Source: Nonlabens dokdonensis (GTDB lineage Bacteria; Bacteroidota; Bacteroidia; Flavobacteriales; Flavobacteriaceae). From it: a DNA stretch of 33,304 nt. The DNA lies in NCBI RefSeq assembly GCF_002162835.1, contig NZ_MAAX01000025.1, forward strand, positions 1 to 33,304, read 5' to 3'. A model generated the notes under the pieces. That model saw only the letters and a program-made list of their open reading frames with translations, did not search any database and was not told the DNA's origin. The position numbers and the translations under genes are program-made. Of the stretch, positions 25,951-33,304 are shown piece by piece (position 1 is the first letter of the stretch; every line of letters starts with the position of its first letter).

Positions 25951-26537
25951 TTGTTTTGTTTTGGTACAAAGGTATCATCTGGATCTATAGCAATCAATTT
26001 TTTTAAATCTTCATTTGCATCAAGAACGGTTCCTGTTGTTTTACCTATGTTTTGAGCATCTTCACTATCAACAATTGATGTCTCAAAGGCTTGATTTGTA
26101 AAAATCCATTTTGCTTTTTGATCCCAGTAGAGTTGGTCTCCCATAAAGGTATTACCGTCGCTGGTTACAATTTTAACATTATTGCGCAAGTCTATAAGTT
26201 TAGTCTGGTCATACATGGTTCCAGAGTCTGCAGTTATAGTGGTGAGGTTTGTTTGATCATCAGTGTATTGATAAACCTTTACTGTTATACCATCGGGAAA
26301 TTGTGTGAAAGGAAACTCATCATTTGAAAAATCCAGCATTTTTTTGCCTTGGATGCTTAGTTTCAATCTACCGCTATCGGTATGTTTTAAAAGCATGTTC
26401 TCTACTTCACCTACTGGCTCGTTAGAGGCGATTTCCATCTTTTGAATCTCTTTTAAATTATCATCACATGATGCAAAAAAACAGATCACGGCTAGTGCCG
26501 TGATCGTGTATTTAAATATGTGAAATAAAGATTTCAT
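25947..26537 (-). CDS. lptC: LPS export ABC transporter periplasmic protein LptC, lipoprotein form
   Basis: 196 residues with a lipoprotein signal peptide (lipobox FASC, C24). The mature part has the LptC/OstA beta-jellyroll pattern: MLLKHTDSGRLKLSIQGKKM, then ITADSGTMYDQTKLIDLRNN and VTSDGNTFMGDQLYWDQKA. LptC links the inner-membrane LptBFG exporter to the LptA bridge. E. coli LptC is anchored by a helix rather than a lipid; the lipoprotein form is common in Bacteroidota. Its ATG shares one base with the TPR gene stop. Confidence 0.88.
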   Translation of the reverse strand: MKSLFHIFKYTITALAVICFFASCDDNLKEIQKMEIASNEPVGEVENMLLKHTDSGRLKLSIQGKKMLDFSNDEFPFTQFPDGITVKVYQYTDDQTNLTTITADSGTMYDQTKLIDLRNNVKIVTSDGNTFMGDQLYWDQKAKWIFTNQAFETSIVDSEDAQNIGKTTGTVLDANEDLKKLIAIDPDDTFVPKQNK

Positions 26538-27901
26538 TAAAAGTTAGGTATAGTAACTGATTCTCCTACCCAGCAATTAAAAGTGATTCTATCACCAGAG
26601 TTGTAACTGCTGTTAGAAAAGACATCTCTCTTTCCTGGTGCAGCAGCATTATATGCTGCAGCAGCTTTTCCAGCACTTTTCTTTAATGAAGGGTCTACTC
26701 TCGCAGCTTTATAAGCATATCTTGCAGCTACCCAGTTTAAAGCTCTCTTCTCAAAAGGGTTTGATCCACAGCTACCATTACTTTTAGATATCATACCAGC
26801 AATTTGAAGGTACGGTGCTCCGAAAGATGGTCTCAAATCAGTTGCTGCCAGGTAGGCTTTTCTTGCACTTCCATACTGGCCTTTACCTTTGTAAATATTA
26901 CCTTTCTTGTAGTAAATAGCAGCTTTGGTGTCATTATCAATACCTAGCTCTATTGCTTGATCCCAGTATTCCATTTTTTCAGCAGTAGTCTCAGCAATAT
27001 TTCCTAATCCATATGCTGTTCTTGCACTAGGGTTAATAGCATGTAGCGCTTTAACAGACTTAATATATAAAGGTGCATCAGTACAATCTTTCTTTTGAAG
27101 TCTAACGAGAACATTACTTAGCCATTCTTTATTAGATTGATTTGCATCAAACTCTGCATCGTAAAGTGGAATTAATTTATCACAATCTGCTAATTCACCT
27201 AAGGTACCATTCACACTACCCATCACGATACCGTAATTTTTAAGATTAGCTTCTTGATAACCTATGGTTTTTTCTTCTTTTTCAGTAAGCTTAGTAGTTT
27301 CCTGTTTTGTCATTAAATCAGCAACAACTTTAGATCTTTCATCTTGTAGAGACTCAATATGATTAGTTAACTTATCATATATATTGAAGAGTCTTTGAAG
27401 ATCTAATTTATTGTTTTTGTATTGCTTTTCAGCTAAAGAAAAATAAGTCATCATACCATTAGGATCAGTGAAGTTTTCTTGATCTGAATTAAACAAACCA
27501 TCCAGCATTTCAAATTGTTCTTCACTAGTACCTATTTTATACTTCTGCATAGTACGTGCAATCTCAATTTTCTTTCTTGTAACGTCTACTTTAGCAGGGT
27601 AATTAGAAACTTGAGTATTAAGCATTTTTAAAAGTCCTTCTACGTTTTCTGTTTCTACCCCAACTTTCTTTTTAATCCTATACTCGTAGATTTTTTCACC
27701 GTATTGATATATCGCTACGCTTGCATCAGGGCATTTTTCCATTAATGGACCTAATTGCGTGTATGCAGCATCATAATTTTTAGCTTTTGCATCTTCAGCA
27801 AAGAGGCTTAACATATTTCCACATTCTGGAGATACTTGCGCTTTCGCGAAAGCGAAACTAAAAAAGCTAAGTGCGATTAAAAATGTATTTTTAAGTTTCA
27901 T
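26537..27901 (-). CDS. Secreted TPR-rich protein of the lptC operon
   Basis: 454 residues with a signal peptide (1-21/22) and an all-helical body with TPR-like units, clearest at YGLGNIAETTAEKMEYWDQA and AAIYYKKGNIYKGKGQYGSA, and a C-terminal beta-like tail (RITFNCWVGESVTIPNF). The signal peptide end FAFAKAQ is encoded by a palindrome copy (AFAKA, 17-21), which also supplies the cleavage-site Ala. Order with lptC, the beta-barrel gene and coaX suggests one transcript. Function unknown; an envelope-assembly adaptor is a guess. Confidence 0.8.
   Translation of the reverse strand: MKLKNTFLIALSFFSFAFAKAQVSPECGNMLSLFAEDAKAKNYDAAYTQLGPLMEKCPDASVAIYQYGEKIYEYRIKKKVGVETENVEGLLKMLNTQVSNYPAKVDVTRKKIEIARTMQKYKIGTSEEQFEMLDGLFNSDQENFTDPNGMMTYFSLAEKQYKNNKLDLQRLFNIYDKLTNHIESLQDERSKVVADLMTKQETTKLTEKEEKTIGYQEANLKNYGIVMGSVNGTLGELADCDKLIPLYDAEFDANQSNKEWLSNVLVRLQKKDCTDAPLYIKSVKALHAINPSARTAYGLGNIAETTAEKMEYWDQAIELGIDNDTKAAIYYKKGNIYKGKGQYGSARKAYLAATDLRPSFGAPYLQIAGMISKSNGSCGSNPFEKRALNWVAARYAYKAARVDPSLKKSAGKAAAAYNAAAPGKRDVFSNSSYNSGDRITFNCWVGESVTIPNF
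27839..27854. repeat. Palindrome copy 8, in the 454-residue TPR gene
   Basis: 16-bp form, encodes AFAKA (17-21) at the signal peptide cleavage region. Confidence 0.9.
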
Positions 27902-27921
27902 AATATTGATTTGAGTTGTTC

Positions 27922-29187
27922 TTAATTGTATTTTCTTTTAATAAACCAAACATCGTTAAGTGATAAACCAATGGAGACGTTGAAAAATCGTTCTCTAATT
28001 AAACCGAAATCTTCTGTTCCTCTTTGTCCTATTTCAAAGCCAATGTTTGCATTTGAAAAACCAGTTCTTTTACCGATCGGTAATCCTAATCCAAAAGATA
28101 TGCCAAACTCATTTATGTCTGAAGAATTCACTCCATCACCACTTATTTCAAGGCCTAATTCTTCATATCTAATACCACCTCTGTAAACTACGCGGTCCCA
28201 GTAGCTGGTTACACTATTGTAATTGGGTATGTAAAAACCTCCAGCTCTATATGATGCTGCATCTTTAAAAGTCGTTCCTGCAGGTGCAAATGATCGAGAA
28301 GTAATGGCGCTACTACCGCGCGTAGAATATTCTACTCCAGCATTCCATTTTAACGGCTGGCCTATAGTAAGACCAAAAGTTAATTCTGAAGGCAGTTTTA
28401 AATCTTGCTCATCAAGTTCAGGAGTTCTAGTACTTACAATATTTTCATTTAGATCTGTGGTTAAAAGAAATGTAGATAAGGTGCGTTCATTTTTTGCATT
28501 TAAATCGCTCTCTGGACTGTAAACTGCGCTTGCCTGAATCTCGAGTTTTTCGTTAATCATTTTCTGATAATGCAATCCTAAATTAAATGAAGCACCACTG
28601 AAATCGGTCTCATTAATTTCATTAGTTCCAAATTGGACACCAGCAACAGCTACACTCGACGAGTTAGTTTCTTCACCGAAGTTATATCTGAATTCACCAC
28701 CGATGCTCAATTCTGGAGTTATTTTGTAACCAAAGCCTAGGTAAGCGCGATTAATACTACCAGTTCCTGTAAATCTAGAGTATAATGTTTCTGTTACGTT
28801 ACCGATTTCATAGCCTACAGAATTAAATGGAACTAATCCAAAGCCAAAAGCGGCTTTTCTTCCCAGTGGAATCCCTATACTAACATATTCTATAGAGGTT
28901 GCAGAATAGGAGTCGCTTTCACTTTCTGTAGAGGCCCATGTTTCAGAGTGAACAGCTCCTAATGAGTAGGTGGTAACTCTTAAGTTTCCATAAGCTGCTG
29001 GATTTCTCAAGTTAATATGAACACTATCTGCGTAGGTAAGCATGCTACCCATACTACGATTTTCAATAGTACCTTTAAAAGTTTGTTGCCCCAAACCAAA
29101 AAAGGAGTAAGGTGATGAAGTGCGTGATTGTGCAAAGCAGTTTATACTTGTTAATATTGCTATTGCAATTACTATACTTCTAATCAT
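27922..29187 (-). CDS. Outer-membrane beta-barrel protein, FadL/OmpP1-like
   Basis: 421 residues with a signal peptide (1-19, INCFAQ) and an amphipathic beta-strand pattern to the end. The mature start SRTSSPYSFFGLGQQ and the MGSMLTYADSVHINLRNPAAYG stretch resemble Bacteroidota OmpP1/FadL/TodX-like transporters, where an NPA motif is usual. It ends with basic KRKYN rather than a canonical Phe. Its start overlaps the coaX stop by four bases (29184-29187). Specific substrate unknown. Confidence 0.72.
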   Translation of the reverse strand: MIRSIVIAIAILTSINCFAQSRTSSPYSFFGLGQQTFKGTIENRSMGSMLTYADSVHINLRNPAAYGNLRVTTYSLGAVHSETWASTESESDSYSATSIEYVSIGIPLGRKAAFGFGLVPFNSVGYEIGNVTETLYSRFTGTGSINRAYLGFGYKITPELSIGGEFRYNFGEETNSSSVAVAGVQFGTNEINETDFSGASFNLGLHYQKMINEKLEIQASAVYSPESDLNAKNERTLSTFLLTTDLNENIVSTRTPELDEQDLKLPSELTFGLTIGQPLKWNAGVEYSTRGSSAITSRSFAPAGTTFKDAASYRAGGFYIPNYNSVTSYWDRVVYRGGIRYEELGLEISGDGVNSSDINEFGISFGLGLPIGKRTGFSNANIGFEIGQRGTEDFGLIRERFFNVSIGLSLNDVWFIKRKYN

Positions 29188-29918
29188 AGATTTTTATTAA
29201 ATTGGTATAAATTATAGATGCCATAAAGCATCAAAAATGGCGTCGCAAAGAAACGGTTTTTTAGTTGTTTTACCAATAGCTCGCTATCGCCTCCTGTCAT
29301 TAAAATTTTTAGGTCCTGATATTTTTCTGTATATGTCTCTATAACTCCTTTGATCTCTAAAGTTAATCCTTTAATAACACCACTGTGAATCGATGTTTCT
29401 GTGTTATTACCGGTTATATAATCTATATGTTGTGGTTGTAATAACGGTAAGTTTGCAGTAAAATTATGAAGAGATTTATAACGTAATTGTAAGCCTGGAG
29501 AAATCGCTCCTCCTTTATAGTTTTTGAGGCTATCTATAAAGTCGTAAGTGACGCATGTACCAGCGTCTATCACTAGTAAGGGCGCGTTTGAAGCCTCAAC
29601 AAATAAGCCTCCTGCGACCAGGGCAATGCGGTCGTTACCTAATGTTAAGCTTTTATAATGATTGTTAAATGGTAATTGAACCTTACTATTTACTTCAAAA
29701 ACGGTGTCAAAATTAGCATTTAAATAAGCCAGTAGGTGATCTGGAAATACACTTACATTGCAATAAGCAACTTCCGTAATGTTTAAAAAGGACTGTTTAA
29801 AACTCTTTATCTCTTGTTTAAAGAAGTTAATCTCGGTGCGTACGATTTTATGTACGGTTAAATGATCGATGGCAGCAATCTTAATGGAAGTGTTTCCTAT
29901 GTCAATGGCTAGTATCAT
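29184..29918 (-). CDS. coaX: Type III pantothenate kinase
   Basis: A 244-residue ASKHA-fold kinase for the first step of CoA synthesis. Phosphate-binding motif DIGNTS (6-11), GNDRIAL (94-100), DAGTCVTYD (118-126) and GGAISPG (136-142) are all typical of CoaX. Type III enzymes use potassium and resist feedback by CoA. It is the first gene of the operon coaX-OMP-TPR-lptC-small protein-corC; the tRNA terminator lies just upstream, so the operon's promoter must lie in 29919-29957, where I see no good -7 box. Confidence 0.95.
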   Translation of the reverse strand: MILAIDIGNTSIKIAAIDHLTVHKIVRTEINFFKQEIKSFKQSFLNITEVAYCNVSVFPDHLLAYLNANFDTVFEVNSKVQLPFNNHYKSLTLGNDRIALVAGGLFVEASNAPLLVIDAGTCVTYDFIDSLKNYKGGAISPGLQLRYKSLHNFTANLPLLQPQHIDYITGNNTETSIHSGVIKGLTLEIKGVIETYTEKYQDLKILMTGGDSELLVKQLKNRFFATPFLMLYGIYNLYQFNKNL

Positions 29919-29956
29919 GAGTCTGTAAATATAATCGTAGTTACATTATTTAAAAC

Positions 29957-29985
29957 AAAAAGCCCGATCAAAAGATCGGGCTTTT
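29957..29985 (-). terminator. Intrinsic terminator of tRNA-Phe
   Basis: AAAAGCCCGATC and GATCGGGCTTTT pair around loop TTTT on the minus strand, followed by a T run. It directly follows the tRNA 3' end and isolates it from coaX. Confidence 0.9.
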
Positions 29986-29987
29986 AG

Positions 29988-30060
29988 TGGTACCTCCAGG
30001 AATCGAACCAGGGACACAAGGATTTTCAGTCCTTTGCTCTACCAACTGAGCTAAGGTACC
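29988..30060 (-). tRNA. tRNA-Phe (anticodon GAA)
   Basis: The minus strand folds as a cloverleaf: acceptor GGTACCT with AGGTACC, D arm GCTC/GAGC, anticodon stem AAGGA/TCCTT with loop CTGAAAA (anticodon GAA), variable GTGTC, T loop TTCGATT. The discriminator is A, and CCA is not encoded (CTA follows). The T stem is CCTGG against CCTGG, leaving a central U-U mismatch, an oddity. A TAAATTTG box lies 20 bp upstream. Confidence 0.95.
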
Positions 30061-30079
30061 TTTTGCTCGTAAGCGGTGG

Positions 30080-30087
30080 CAAATTTA
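30080..30087 (-). promoter_or_regulatory. Candidate -7 promoter box for tRNA-Phe
   Basis: Minus-strand TAAATTTG matches TAnnTTTG exactly, 20 bp before the tRNA 5' end. No strong -33 TTG is seen at standard spacing. Confidence 0.5.
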
Positions 30088-30137
30088 CATAATTATTGAT
30101 TTGCTGAAAGCTTTTTTGCGTTTTTTTTGAAAAACTT

Positions 30138-31412
30138 TTAAAATTTAATGTCCATTGCTTTCAAAATGTTTTCGAGTCCCATTCCTCGTGAGCCTTTTAT
30201 TAATATAACTTGTTGTTTATCAACATCAAATTGAAAAGACTTTAAAAAAGCTTCTTTAGTTTTGAATTTTTTGGAATTAATAGTTTCTGTTCGATTAAAG
30301 TTTTCTCCTATCAAGTAAATGTGCTGAAATTTTAACTTTTCTGCAAGTGACGCCATCTTTTGATGTTCTTCTAATGCATAATCACCTAATTCAAACATGT
30401 CACCTAATATCGCTATTTTATTAGCTTCTTTTTGAAGAGCTAAATTTTCTAAAGCTACTTTCATACTACTAGGATTAGCATTATACGCGTCTAATATGAT
30501 TTTTGTGTTTTGGCTTGTAATTATTTGCGACCGATTGTTTTTAGGTACATAGTTCTCAATTCCTGCAATAATGTTTTTCTGACTTATGTTCATCACTAAT
30601 CCTACGGTATATGCAAAAAGGGCATTGTGGTAATTATAGCTTCCTGTAAGTTTTGATTTAATAAGTTCATTTTGAGCTATAAATGTTAGAAATGGTACTT
30701 CAGAGAAAATAGATGTATTTTCAGGAGTGAATACTTGCTTCACGTTTGATGATCTAACTATTTGTTCTGGATCCCACCGTCCTATTATTGCTGTACCAGA
30801 CGAGGCGTTGAGATAATCAAACAACTCACTTTTTCCTTTTTTAATGTTTTCAACACTTCCAAACCCCTCAAGATGTGCCTTCCCATAATTTGTTATCAAG
30901 CCATAATTAGGCTCTGCAATAGTGCTTAATAATTCAATCTCTTTCATATGATTTGCACCCATTTCTACTACGCCTATTTCTACAGATGAATCAAAGGAAA
31001 GTAGTGTTAAGGGAACGCCTATGTGATTATTGAAATTACCTTTTGTACCTTTTACTGTGAATTGTGTAGATAGTACGGAAATGATAAGTTCTTTAGTTGT
31101 GGTCTTTCCATTACTTCCTGTAAGAGCAATTATGGGTATGTTAAGTATTCTCCTGTGGTAGGTTGCTAATTCTTGAAGTGTTTTTAAAACATTGCTTACC
31201 ACTGTAACTTGCTCATGATTACTCCATGTTCTATCGTTTGAAACAACATGGCTTGCGCCTTTATTTAAGGCAGTTTCTACATACTGGTTACCATCAAAAT
31301 TCTCTCCAGAAAGAGCGAAAAATAAATCGCCTTCATGAATGGATCTTGTATCAGTATTAATACCATTAGAGGAAATGAAAAATTGATAAAGGGATTCTAT
31401 TGTTGTATTCAT
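30138..31412 (-). CDS. murF: UDP-MurNAc-tripeptide : D-alanyl-D-alanine ligase MurF
   Basis: A 424-residue cytoplasmic Mur ligase that adds D-Ala-D-Ala to the UDP-MurNAc-tripeptide. N-terminal uridine-binding region with DTRSIHEGDLFFALSG (21-36), ATP loop TGSNGKTTTKE (98-108), central GVVEMGANHMKEI and C-terminal ILDAYNANPSSM typical of MurF (NANP). Length is slightly short but within range for Bacteroidota. It follows gldJ on the same strand but is separated by a terminator, so it likely has its own promoter or depends on read-through. Confidence 0.95.
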   Translation of the reverse strand: MNTTIESLYQFFISSNGINTDTRSIHEGDLFFALSGENFDGNQYVETALNKGASHVVSNDRTWSNHEQVTVVSNVLKTLQELATYHRRILNIPIIALTGSNGKTTTKELIISVLSTQFTVKGTKGNFNNHIGVPLTLLSFDSSVEIGVVEMGANHMKEIELLSTIAEPNYGLITNYGKAHLEGFGSVENIKKGKSELFDYLNASSGTAIIGRWDPEQIVRSSNVKQVFTPENTSIFSEVPFLTFIAQNELIKSKLTGSYNYHNALFAYTVGLVMNISQKNIIAGIENYVPKNNRSQIITSQNTKIILDAYNANPSSMKVALENLALQKEANKIAILGDMFELGDYALEEHQKMASLAEKLKFQHIYLIGENFNRTETINSKKFKTKEAFLKSFQFDVDKQQVILIKGSRGMGLENILKAMDIKF

Positions 31413-31427
31413 ACAAATTGTAATATT

Positions 31428-31455
31428 AAAAAAGCCCTTAAAATAAGGGCTTTTT
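31428..31455 (-). terminator. Intrinsic terminator after gldJ
   Basis: AAAAAGCCCTTA pairs with TAAGGGCTTTTT around loop of A/T bases; the stem is flanked by A and T runs. It lies between gldJ and murF and is positioned to end the gldJ transcript. Confidence 0.88.
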
Positions 31456-31477
31456 ACAAATTATAATGTCTTACGTA

Positions 31478-33163
31478 CTAGTTACGTGGTCTTTTAGTTT
31501 TCTTGGCTTTAGAACCTACTCTAGACATCGCACAACGGAATCCTAAATCATCCTTAGCCATATCTTGTGGATAAGACCTTCTTGCTGCTGGATCTAGCCA
31601 GTAAGCTCTATCTCTCCATGAACCACCTTTAATTACTCTTACTTCATTGTTGATGAGAGATGTACGGTTTGAGTCTTTATCATATTGTCTGTCTAAGTTA
31701 CCGATAGAATCAAACTGCACACTGTGCTTTGGAGAATTATACATTCTATTGTTCTCATCGTTCAGACGATCTCTTTTATCAAAGTACTTAGTCGATTGAG
31801 CGTCACCATCACGGAAGTCTCTATTATCGCTTCTGTCAAAGTTAGTTCTTAAATAAGTCTCATTATCATCTACAGATTCTCTTTGAATTTCACCTGGCAA
31901 TGCACGTGCAATCAATTTTCCATTACTTAAAGTATCGTAAGGGATAGAGTCTGCACTTACAACTGCGATCATTCCATCAGGACCTATTTTATTTCTTGTA
32001 TATACATTACCACGGTAGTAATTAAAGTCATTAAATTCATCATCTACCATAGGACGGTATACATCTGCAACCCATTCTGATACATTACCAGCCATTTCAT
32101 AAACCCCAAAGTCGTTAGGCTCATAGAATTTTACTGGTGCCGTAATATCTGCTCCGTCATCACTCCATCCAGCGATACCACCATAATCACCATCACCTTG
32201 CTTAAAGTTAGCCATGTGATCACCACGAGATTTGCGTTTACCGCTTCTTGTGTACTGACCATCCCATGGGTATTTTTTTCTACCTCGATAGGCGTTATAT
32301 TCACGTACACTTCCTAGACCTAAAGCAGCATATTCCCATTCAGCTTCCGTTGGTAAACGGTAAGCTGGTAAAAGAATACCGTCTTTTCTAGTCACGTAAA
32401 GTCCAGAAACTTCACCGTCATTTCCTTGTTTTGCGGCTTTAGCTGTTTTCTTTTTTTCTAAAGATTCAGATCGTTTTCCACCTTTAGTTTTTTCTTCATC
32501 ACCACCATAAGTTAATGTAGGTGCGTTTAAATAAGTTTCTGTATTAAATGTTGCGCCAGCTTCTTGATTTGCTAAAGCGTCTTTAGAAGTATAACCTTGC
32601 TTATTTAAGATAAGTTCATTTACACGTTCTGTTCTCCAGTTAGCATATTCTACAGACTGAATCCATGTTACACCTACTACAGGATAGTTCTGGTAAGCAG
32701 GATGGCGTAAATAATTGTTAGTCATTTCCTCGTTGTAGCCTAAGCGGTTTCTCCACACAAGAGTATCTGGTACTGCGCCATTATAAATATTACGGTATTC
32801 CTCGTCTTCTGGTGGGAAAACAGCTTTGATAAATTCAAGCATCTCGAGGTACATCCCATTAGTTACTTCGGTCTCATCTATATAGAAGGATTGTACGTGT
32901 TGTTGATTAGGAGTGTTGTTCCAGTCGTGCATAGGATCATCTTTCACACGTCCCATGGTAAAAGTACCACCTTCAACAAATACAAGTCCAGGTCCAGTTT
33001 CCTGTTCCTTATATTTAGTATTTAATTCAAATCCGTTTTTACCAGTTACGTCCCAACCGGTACCACGCGATGTTGTAGTGTAGTCGTTTCCACCACCACA
33101 ACTCACTATTGCTATACCAGCAAATAGCGCAAATACTGCTTTTACTACAAAGTACTTCTTCAT
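31478..33163 (-). CDS. gldJ: Gliding motility / T9SS lipoprotein GldJ
   Basis: 561 residues. Lipoprotein signal (lipobox IVSC, C22) and an FGE-sulfatase (SUMF1-like) domain from about residue 58 (LVFVEGGTFTMG) to about 550, with YRLPTEAEWEYAA, GNVSEWVADVYRP and GGSW...GFRCAMS blocks. GldJ and GldK form the periplasmic ring of the type IX secretion/gliding machine in Flavobacterium; the sulfatase-modifying fold is thought to be structural. The FGE fold is interrupted by an insert at about 374-454 (FNDFNYYRGN...RDGD) that also occurs in the A2M-like protein of this window. It is the first gene in its direction; a terminator follows. I see no exact -7 box in its upstream 141 bp. Confidence 0.95.
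   Translation of the reverse strand: MKKYFVVKAVFALFAGIAIVSCGGGNDYTTTSRGTGWDVTGKNGFELNTKYKEQETGPGLVFVEGGTFTMGRVKDDPMHDWNNTPNQQHVQSFYIDETEVTNGMYLEMLEFIKAVFPPEDEEYRNIYNGAVPDTLVWRNRLGYNEEMTNNYLRHPAYQNYPVVGVTWIQSVEYANWRTERVNELILNKQGYTSKDALANQEAGATFNTETYLNAPTLTYGGDEEKTKGGKRSESLEKKKTAKAAKQGNDGEVSGLYVTRKDGILLPAYRLPTEAEWEYAALGLGSVREYNAYRGRKKYPWDGQYTRSGKRKSRGDHMANFKQGDGDYGGIAGWSDDGADITAPVKFYEPNDFGVYEMAGNVSEWVADVYRPMVDDEFNDFNYYRGNVYTRNKIGPDGMIAVVSADSIPYDTLSNGKLIARALPGEIQRESVDDNETYLRTNFDRSDNRDFRDGDAQSTKYFDKRDRLNDENNRMYNSPKHSVQFDSIGNLDRQYDKDSNRTSLINNEVRVIKGGSWRDRAYWLDPAARRSYPQDMAKDDLGFRCAMSRVGSKAKKTKRPRN
31802..32044 (-). other. GldJ segment shared with the A2M-like protein
   Basis: GldJ residues 374-454, between GNVSEWVADVYRP and the final GGSW block, match residues 1325-1388 of the A2M-like protein. 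Codons over the ETYLRTNFD block are also similar: 28 of 32 bases agree by eye. Confidence 0.85.
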
Positions 33164-33244
33164 TTTAAGAATTTATTTTGAAAAACGAGTCGCAATATAA
33201 TTATTTCAATTAAATACGAAAGCATTAATTAACATTATTCGCAC

Positions 33245-33304
33245 TACATTTGACAATCCATCATGATTAACGTCGATGAATTGTATTTATTATGCGTTTT
33301 TATG
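33245..33304 (+). other. Possible promoter and gene start running off the window
   Basis: TACATTTG (33245-33252) matches TAnnTTTG on the plus strand and is followed by ATG codons at 33263 and 33292 whose frames stay open to the edge. This suggests a divergent gene next to gldJ. In Flavobacterium the T9SS sortase gene porU neighbours gldJ, so porU is a guess by synteny; 14 codons are too few to test it. Confidence 0.3.

Noticed and set aside
1-33304. CRISPR arrays, insertion sequences, phage genes, rRNA
   Set aside because: None seen. The only dispersed repeat is the short palindrome, which lacks the regular spacing of a CRISPR array.

Overview
The window comes from an AT-rich Bacteroidota genome, almost certainly a marine member of the family Flavobacteriaceae. 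The evidence is a gldJ gliding/type IX secretion lipoprotein gene, a secreted protease with a type A T9SS sorting tail, SusC-like plug sequence, a GYDIA-family GHMP kinase, TAnnTTTG-type -7 promoter boxes and the absence of strong Shine-Dalgarno sequences. I cannot fix the genus. No insertion sequence, phage, CRISPR array or integrase is visible, and the longest gap between genes is about 290 bp.

Layout. 1-6758 (minus strand): purH followed by the rod-shape operon mreB-mreC-mreD-mrdA-rodA, with rodA cut by the window start. 7048-9996 (plus): a secreted subtilisin-like T9SS cargo protease. 10080-12238 (minus): a TPR protein followed by the murein-recycling ligase mpl. 12360-19130 (plus): a giant alpha-2-macroglobulin-like protein. 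19256-22092 (plus): a compact trio of UbiA prenyltransferase, nitrilase-family hydrolase and GHMP kinase. 22168-29918 (minus): a tight operon coaX, beta-barrel protein, TPR protein, lptC, small membrane protein, CNNM/CorC protein, with ppiD further downstream. 29988-30060 (minus): tRNA-Phe. 30138-33163 (minus): gldJ and murF. Most of the window concerns the cell envelope: elongasome (MreBCD, PBP2, RodA), peptidoglycan precursors (MurF, Mpl), LPS export (LptC), periplasmic folding (PpiD) and gliding/T9SS (GldJ).

Two signals go beyond routine annotation. First, the A2M-like protein carries, between a carboxypeptidase-regulatory-like domain and a SusC-type TonB plug signature, a stretch of about 64 residues that is strikingly similar to the segment of GldJ that interrupts its FGE-sulfatase domain, in a gene 15 kb away. 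Two otherwise unrelated envelope proteins therefore share a segment. Second, a perfect palindrome, GCTTTCGCGAAAGC, occurs eight times in 33 kb. Seven copies lie inside coding sequences, read as AFAKA or LSRKR and never in the third frame. It behaves like a dispersed palindromic element that tolerates coding sequence.
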